Made by a program: the position numbers and the translations under genes. This document shows positions 58,993 through 64,000 of a DNA stretch of 64,000 bases, one piece after another. Source of the DNA: Phycisphaerales bacterium (lineage in GTDB: Bacteria; Planctomycetota; Phycisphaerae; Phycisphaerales; UBA1924). Position 1 is the stretch's first letter; each line of letters opens with the position of its first letter. A model generated the notes under the pieces. The model did no database searches. It was not told the origin of the DNA and worked only from the letters and a program-made list of their open reading frames with translations. Location of the stretch: positions 369,458-433,457 of the forward strand of contig JAJDDO010000024.1 of assembly GCA_029260265.1 (NCBI GenBank), in the 5' to 3' direction.

Positions 58993-60780
58993 ATGTCGAT
59001 TTCGATCATACGCCGAACATGTGTTGCTGCGGTTTTAGGTGGTATCGCGGTGCTGGGCTCGGATGCTCAGGGCGCGAACGCCGAGGAAAAGGTGATGCAG
59101 CTGCCGATCCGCACGGACGGACCCAAGAGCCTAGATCCGGTCGAGGGATCGACGACCTATGACAACATGGCGTGTGCGCAGTTTTATGAGACACTCTTGA
59201 CCAATCAGTACGCGAGCCCGATGGAGATGGAGCCGTTGCTGCTGACCAAGATGCCGACCAGTGAGGATGGGGGGCTGACCTGGCGATTTGAGCTCAAGGA
59301 CGGCGTGTATTTCCATGATGACGAATGCTTCCCCGGCGGGAAGGGGCGAAAGATCAAGACGGACGATGTGTTCTATTCGATCAAGCGTCTGGCAGATGAC
59401 GAGTACAGCCTCGAGAACTGGTGGCTGCTCGATGGGACCATCCTCGGGTTCAACGAGTATCAGATGGCCCAGAACGCTGCAGCGGAGTTTGATTACGATG
59501 CGCCGGTTGATGGGTTCCGCAAGATCAATGATCGCGAGTTCGAGATTGTGCTCGCCAAGCCTGTGTATCGGTTCTTGTATGTGCTCGGGATGTTCCAGAC
59601 TTCGGTGGTCGCCCACGAGGCGGTCGAGTTTTATGGAGAAGACTTCCCCCGGCACCCGGTCGGCACCGGGCCGTTCATTCTTGATAAATGGGTGCCAAAG
59701 CAGTCGCTGACCGCCAGCCGCAACCCGAACTACCACGAGGTGCTCTACCCGGATCGCGATCAGTGGTCGCGTGAGGACAAGCGAGCAAGGCTTCACCGCG
59801 CCGCGGGCAAGCAGGTGCCGTTTGTAGATCGTATCGAGTTTACGATGTACGCCCAGGATCAGCCGATGTGGCTGGAGTTCAACGCGGGCAACCTGGGATA
59901 TTCACAGGTTCCAGAGGAGTTCTTTCCTGAGGCATTCGATCGGTCGAGCAAAGAGTTGAAGGAATCGTACCTTCGGCGTGGGATGAGGCCTCATGCGAAC
60001 AAGCTGCTGGATTTCACCTTCCGCGGCTTCAATATGGAAGACGAACTGCTTGGCGGGTACACCGAAGATAAACGGGCACTGCGCCGGGCGATCTCGTACG
60101 CGATCGATCTCGATGAGATTAACGAGACCTTTTATAACGGGCGGCGGATTGTGTACGACGGACCAATCCCTCCGGGGCTCGACGGGCATCCCGAGGGCGG
60201 AGCGAGCCCGTATGCGGCGCGAGGCAGAAATATCAGCAAGGCACGCGAGATGCTCGCAGCGGCGGGGTACCCGGATGGAGAGGGGCTCCCTGCGATCCGG
60301 TTCTACACCAGCCAGAGCGCGATCAACACCGCGGTGGCCGAGTTGGTCAAGCGTCAGCTCGAAGAGGTGAACATTGTGTTTGAACCCGTGTTCCAGGATT
60401 TCTCGACCCTCATCGAGACCATTAATAAAAAGCAGGCGCCGTTCTTTGGATTCGCATGGTCGAGTGACTACCCGGACGGCGAGAATAACCTGGCGTTGTT
60501 CTACGGGCCCAATGAGGCACCGGGATCGAATCACTACAACTACAAGCGTGCGGAATACGATGCGTTGTATGAGCAGGTGCTCACAATGGGCCCGAGCGAG
60601 GGGCGGACGGCGATTTATGCGCAGATGCGGGACATGGTGCTCGAAGACTGTGCGTATGTCGGTGGGATGGCCCGTGAGCGGTTTTACCTGATCAATCCGT
60701 GGCTGCTGAATTGCAAACCAACCGAGCGGTACTACGGCTGGTTCAAGTATCTGGATGTAGATGACTCCAAGCGGGAGTAA
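58993..60780 (+). CDS. ABC transporter substrate-binding protein (oligopeptide/dipeptide type, SBP_bac_5)
   Basis: The 595-residue protein has a signal peptide (SIIRRTCVAAVLGGIAVLGS) without a lipobox. The family segments follow: GPKSLDPVEG near the N-terminus, FELKDGVYFHDDECF, HPVGTGPFILDKW, and DLDEINETFYNGR. It would bind peptides or other solutes outside the membrane and pass them to the permeases encoded next. AGGAGG at 58981-58986 decides the start at 58993. No ATPase genes are visible downstream within the window. Confidence 0.9.
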   Translation: MSISIIRRTCVAAVLGGIAVLGSDAQGANAEEKVMQLPIRTDGPKSLDPVEGSTTYDNMACAQFYETLLTNQYASPMEMEPLLLTKMPTSEDGGLTWRFELKDGVYFHDDECFPGGKGRKIKTDDVFYSIKRLADDEYSLENWWLLDGTILGFNEYQMAQNAAAEFDYDAPVDGFRKINDREFEIVLAKPVYRFLYVLGMFQTSVVAHEAVEFYGEDFPRHPVGTGPFILDKWVPKQSLTASRNPNYHEVLYPDRDQWSREDKRARLHRAAGKQVPFVDRIEFTMYAQDQPMWLEFNAGNLGYSQVPEEFFPEAFDRSSKELKESYLRRGMRPHANKLLDFTFRGFNMEDELLGGYTEDKRALRRAISYAIDLDEINETFYNGRRIVYDGPIPPGLDGHPEGGASPYAARGRNISKAREMLAAAGYPDGEGLPAIRFYTSQSAINTAVAELVKRQLEEVNIVFEPVFQDFSTLIETINKKQAPFFGFAWSSDYPDGENNLALFYGPNEAPGSNHYNYKRAEYDALYEQVLTMGPSEGRTAIYAQMRDMVLEDCAYVGGMARERFYLINPWLLNCKPTERYYGWFKYLDVDDSKRE

Positions 60781-60857
60781 GGGCCGTATGATCGGCTCTG
60801 GGATTCCGTGGACCGTCGTGGGTGCGGGATCCCTTGATTTGCTTTGGAGTTTGACCC

Positions 60858-61937
60858 GTGTGGACCTATATCGTCCGGCGTACGCTGTACAACATCCCGG
60901 TATTCCTCGCCATTATCTTCGTGGTGATGGCGGCCTTGCGGGTCAATGATCCAGTCTCGGCGCAGCTCAGCAAGAACCCCTCTCCGGAGGAGATTGCGCT
61001 CAAGCGTGCAGAGTTTGGGCTTGATCAGCCGTTTATTGTTCAATACACCGTGTTCCTGCGCGATCTGGCCCTGATCTGGAAGCCGATCCCGGAGGAAGGC
61101 CCGATCGCGGTTGATCAAACCGAATCGGTCGAGCAGGGTGAAGTGGAACCCGTCAAGAAGAAGCGGAGCCCCTGGAAGCGCCGTCAGACACGCAGCTGGG
61201 ACCAGAAGCTCCCGGTTTCGGAGATGATCGCCAAGGCGATCCCGCCCTCGATGGCGGTGACGATCCCGACGCTGGTGGTGACAGCCTCGATCGCGATCTG
61301 TGTGGGCTTGGTGTCGGCGTTTAATCGTGGGCGCGGGCTTGATCGGTCCTTGATGCTTATCGCGGTGACGGGGATGAGCATCTCGGTGCTTGTGTACATT
61401 ATCCTTGGGCAGTACTTTGGGGCCGCGGTGCCTGGCAATGCGGTGGACTGGTGGCCGTTTAATATCGCGGTGGACGGTTCTGCTGGAGATGGGGCGCTCT
61501 TTTTCTTTCATCCGAAAAACTGGATCGCGTACTGCATGCTGCCCGTGATGATCAATGTGATCGTGGCACTCGGGTACGATTCACGGTTCTATCGTGCGGT
61601 GATGGTTGAGGAATCGCAGCGGGATTACATCCGCACCGCTCGGGCCAAGGGTGCGAGCGTGAAGCGGGTGATGTTTGTGCACATGCTCAAGAACGCGATG
61701 ATCCCGATCATCACGCGGATCATGATCTCGTTGCCGTTTATTATTACGGGTTCGATTCTGATCGAGGTGTATTTCAATATCCCGGGGATGGGTCGGACGC
61801 TGATCAATGCGATCACCTCGAAGGACTTTCCTGTGATCCAGACTTTCACCGCCTTGTTTACGGCTTTGTTTATCTTCTCGAACATCCTGACGGATGTTCT
61901 CTACGCGTTGGTTGATCCGCGGGTGAGGTTGTCATGA
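60858..61937 (+). CDS. ABC transporter permease (OppB/DppB-like)
   Basis: The 359-residue protein starts with GTG and MWTYIVRRTLYNIPVFLAII, has a charged hydrophilic insertion (VKKKRSPWKRRQTRSWDQK, about residues 97-116), and then the permease core with the EAA loop (RDYIRTARAKGASVKRVMFV) and IPGMGRTLINAIT. It forms one half of the transport channel. It overlaps the second permease gene by 4 bp. Confidence 0.92.
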   Translation: MWTYIVRRTLYNIPVFLAIIFVVMAALRVNDPVSAQLSKNPSPEEIALKRAEFGLDQPFIVQYTVFLRDLALIWKPIPEEGPIAVDQTESVEQGEVEPVKKKRSPWKRRQTRSWDQKLPVSEMIAKAIPPSMAVTIPTLVVTASIAICVGLVSAFNRGRGLDRSLMLIAVTGMSISVLVYIILGQYFGAAVPGNAVDWWPFNIAVDGSAGDGALFFFHPKNWIAYCMLPVMINVIVALGYDSRFYRAVMVEESQRDYIRTARAKGASVKRVMFVHMLKNAMIPIITRIMISLPFIITGSILIEVYFNIPGMGRTLINAITSKDFPVIQTFTALFTALFIFSNILTDVLYALVDPRVRLS

Positions 61938-63526
61938 TCCGATCACGAATCAATGAATCGCCCGCGTTGCGGAAGTTGTTTGGGCGCAAGATGAACCTGC
62001 TGGCGATGGGGATCATTGGGCTGTACCTGCTCGCGTTTGGCTGGATCCTGGGGATGCAGGGGGTCGCGGCGGTTGGCAACTGGACCGGTGCTTGGGATCT
62101 CGATCAGCATTCGGTGCTCGGGGCGTTGCTGCCCGATCGGGTATCTGATCGTGTAGGGGCGAGCAACGAGCTCGGGTTTGGGATACCGGCGAGCACCAAC
62201 GAGCGGATGGGGCACATGTCCTTCTACATCCAGTATGTTGGAAAGAAGATCTTTGAGGAACTCGATCAGGATGCCGACGAGATCGAGAGGCGTTCGGACG
62301 AAGACATCCGTGCATCGGCGGCGCTTGCAGAACGCACGCTTGTCGATGCGGACTTTGAGACGATCCGCGGGATTTACCAGCGCGGGGTTGATGTGATCAG
62401 TGAGCAGGACACGCTTCGCTCGCTGCGTGATACGCTGCCGCAGATGATTGTTGCGATCGAGAAGCTTGAATCATTCCGCGAGCAGTTCCAAGGCGCGGAG
62501 CAGGACACCGAGCAGTGGGAGATCGCCAGCGAGGAGGTCGCGCTGACCCTCGACGAGGTCTTTGTGCTGATTGAAGAGTACCTGGAAAAGTCCCCCGAGG
62601 GAGACCCGATCGGGCTGGTTGATCTCGCAGGGCTGAATGAATCAATGGAGGCGGCGTTCGACTTTGCACCCAATGATCCGATCTACGAGCAGGCGGATAT
62701 AGATGCGCTGCTTGCGGCGGTTGATGCTGCGGATCCGGCGATTGATAAGGAACTGCGTTCGACGATCGCCATGATCGAGCCGATCGTTGATGAGTTGTAT
62801 CCGCTCCCGACGGGGATTGATGGGATCGTCTATAAGCTCAGGCTGATGCTCGGGACCGATCAGCAGGGGCGTTCGATCATGGTCCGGGGTGTCTTCTCCG
62901 CGAAGGTTGCGATCCAGGTCGGGCTTGTGGTCTCGCTGGTCGCGGTGCTCTTTGGGTCGTTGATTGGTGCAGCGGCGGGGTACTTTGGCGGGGCGGCCGA
63001 TCATGCGGTGATCTGGTTGTATTCGACCTTTTCATCGATCCCGTATCTTGTGCTGCTCGTGGTGCTCGCGTTTATGTTCACCGGATCAAAGGTTGAGGGC
63101 ACGCTGGTGCCTCTGTATGTGGCGTTCTCGTTGACCTACTGGATCGGTCCTTGCCGGGTGACGCGTGGGGAGACGCTCAAGCTTCGTTCGTTGGATTATG
63201 TTCAGGCGGCGCAGGCGCTGGGCGCGAGCCGATGGCGGATTTTGACGCGGCACATTATCCCGAACACCTCCCACCTTATGTTTATCAACATGTCGCTGCT
63301 GTTCATCGGCGCGATCAAGGGCGAGGTCGTGCTGACCTTCCTTGGGCTTGGGCTGAAGAACGGGGCGAGCTGGGGGATCATGATTGATCAGTCACGCTCG
63401 GAGGTGGTGTCTGGGTTCTTCTGGCAGATCGGTGCGGCGACCTTCTTTATGTTCGTTCTGGTGCTGGCGTTCAATGTGCTGACCGATGCGTTGCAGGATG
63501 CGTTTGATCCCAAGCATGTCGGGTAA
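61934..63526 (+). CDS. ABC transporter permease (OppC/DppC-like) with a large extracytoplasmic insertion
   Basis: The 530-residue protein is almost twice the length of E. coli OppC (302). It has one membrane span near the N-terminus (MNLLAMGIIGLYLLAFGWIL). About 270 residues follow, rich in Glu/Asp/Gln/Leu heptad-like stretches (RSDEDIRASAALAERTLVDA, VALTLDEVFVLIEEYLEKSP), probably a coiled-coil extracytoplasmic domain. The usual OppC core is C-terminal (GTDQQGRSIMVRGVFSAKVA, DYVQAAQALGASRWRILTRH, GLGLKNGASWGIMIDQ). Confidence 0.9.
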   Translation: MIRSRINESPALRKLFGRKMNLLAMGIIGLYLLAFGWILGMQGVAAVGNWTGAWDLDQHSVLGALLPDRVSDRVGASNELGFGIPASTNERMGHMSFYIQYVGKKIFEELDQDADEIERRSDEDIRASAALAERTLVDADFETIRGIYQRGVDVISEQDTLRSLRDTLPQMIVAIEKLESFREQFQGAEQDTEQWEIASEEVALTLDEVFVLIEEYLEKSPEGDPIGLVDLAGLNESMEAAFDFAPNDPIYEQADIDALLAAVDAADPAIDKELRSTIAMIEPIVDELYPLPTGIDGIVYKLRLMLGTDQQGRSIMVRGVFSAKVAIQVGLVVSLVAVLFGSLIGAAAGYFGGAADHAVIWLYSTFSSIPYLVLLVVLAFMFTGSKVEGTLVPLYVAFSLTYWIGPCRVTRGETLKLRSLDYVQAAQALGASRWRILTRHIIPNTSHLMFINMSLLFIGAIKGEVVLTFLGLGLKNGASWGIMIDQSRSEVVSGFFWQIGAATFFMFVLVLAFNVLTDALQDAFDPKHVG

Positions 63527-63580
63527 ATGAATGGCTGAGAGATCGTGATTGAGATTGGCGGGTCATTGGCTGCGTTTGGG

Positions 63581-64000
63581 TTAGCACTCTCGCCCTTCGA
63601 TTGCGGCGAGGAGACACGCCGAGCCTAAGAGCGTGAGGTCATCTAGGTTTTCGTTTTCTACGATGATTTTGACACCGAGCCGGTAGATAAAGATGCTGAA
63701 ATGTTGACGAAGTTCAGCGATGACGGTGTCATCTGCGAGGCGGATGACTTCGTATTTCTGAGGGCAGAGGACCGCAGTGATCTCGAATATCCGACGCATC
63801 AGTGCGGCGGCCATGTTTTTCTCGCGGATCGTCGCGATCTCGACCCCTTCGACATCGAACATCGACCACTCGTCGCGGACAAAGGTCGACTTGAGCCCTT
63901 TGCGTCGCAATGAACCAAGGATGGTGCCGTCGGGGAGTGCGATGTTGTAGGTAGCGCCGAAGTCGATGATTGATCGAGCCTGAAGGGTGAGGAGCGGTTC
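63581..64000 (-). CDS. C-terminal part of a hypothetical protein (5' end outside window)
   Basis: The frame is open from the last base of the window back to the TAA at 63581, giving at least 139 residues; the TTG at 63910 is not needed as a start. The sequence (ARSIIDFGATYNIALPDGTI, SLRRKGLKSTFVRDEWSMFD, VEGVEIATIREKN) has short beta-strand repeats that recall LURP-one/scramblase-like proteins, but the match is weak. It lies 55 bp after the permease operon in the opposite direction. Confidence 0.6.
   Translation of the reverse strand, partial: EPLLTLQARSIIDFGATYNIALPDGTILGSLRRKGLKSTFVRDEWSMFDVEGVEIATIREKNMAAALMRRIFEITAVLCPQKYEVIRLADDTVIAELRQHFSIFIYRLGVKIIVENENLDDLTLLGSACLLAAIEGREC

Overview
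The window reads as a chromosomal segment of a planctomycete, most likely of the class Phycisphaerae. This is inferred from four features. Four proteins carry the planctomycete-style pseudopilin N-terminus ([12 protein letters not shown]). Four secreted proteins end in a V-P-A-P / hydrophobic stretch / RRRR sorting tail, a PEP-CTERM variant. A vanadium haloperoxidase-like protein ends in a dockerin-like calcium repeat pair. The housekeeping genes are scattered. I see no phage, transposase, integrase, CRISPR array or rRNA.

Layout. 1-11.6 kb holds the rplK-rplA-rplJ-rplL-rpoB-rpoC block, closed by an intrinsic terminator. 11.6-15.2 kb (minus strand) holds a clear cobalamin riboswitch that leads into three genes for exported proteins: a VPAP-CTERM protein, a PQQ-type beta-propeller and a pseudopilin. 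15.3-18.9 kb has a short RecQ-type helicase, an FKBP isomerase, a family 2 glycosyltransferase and a methyltransferase. 18.9-22.7 kb has a lipoprotein, another VPAP-CTERM protein, a glyoxalase-fold protein, and a membrane protein paired with a pseudopilin. 22.7-30.1 kb has an MFS transporter, lepA, a DUF4279 protein, a four-gene truncated hemoglobin/nitroreductase operon, a PilZ protein and a Pmp3-type proteolipid of 58 residues. 30.2-32.6 kb has an AT-rich PIN-domain gene overlapping the end of sucC. 32.7-40 kb has the haloperoxidase, a glycosyltransferase, a solitary atpD, and two VPAP-CTERM genes whose 3' ends are an identical 73-bp repeat. 40-48.8 kb has tandem DUF1569 genes plus an Eis-like acetyltransferase, the rpmF-plsX-fabH-fabD-fabG operon, tRNA-Lys, a membrane/zinc-ribbon protein and tRNA-Glu. 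48.8-64 kb has nadD, metK, purM, mscL, a GH15 glucoamylase-like enzyme, two pseudopilins, hisN- and bioF-like genes, and an oligopeptide-type ABC importer (binding protein plus two permeases, the second with a very large insertion).

How it fits together. Most of the window is information processing, lipid synthesis and cofactor metabolism (SAM, NAD, purine, possibly biotin). The accessory theme is the cell surface: pseudopilins, VPAP-CTERM proteins, a dockerin-bearing enzyme and lipoproteins. The most interesting unit is the cobalamin-riboswitch operon, which by its control element and its beta-propeller could be a planctomycete surface system for capturing vitamin B12. That function is inference. 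A second recurring observation is partial loss of zinc-ligand cysteines in otherwise standard proteins (the second zinc site of RpoC, and ribosomal protein L32).
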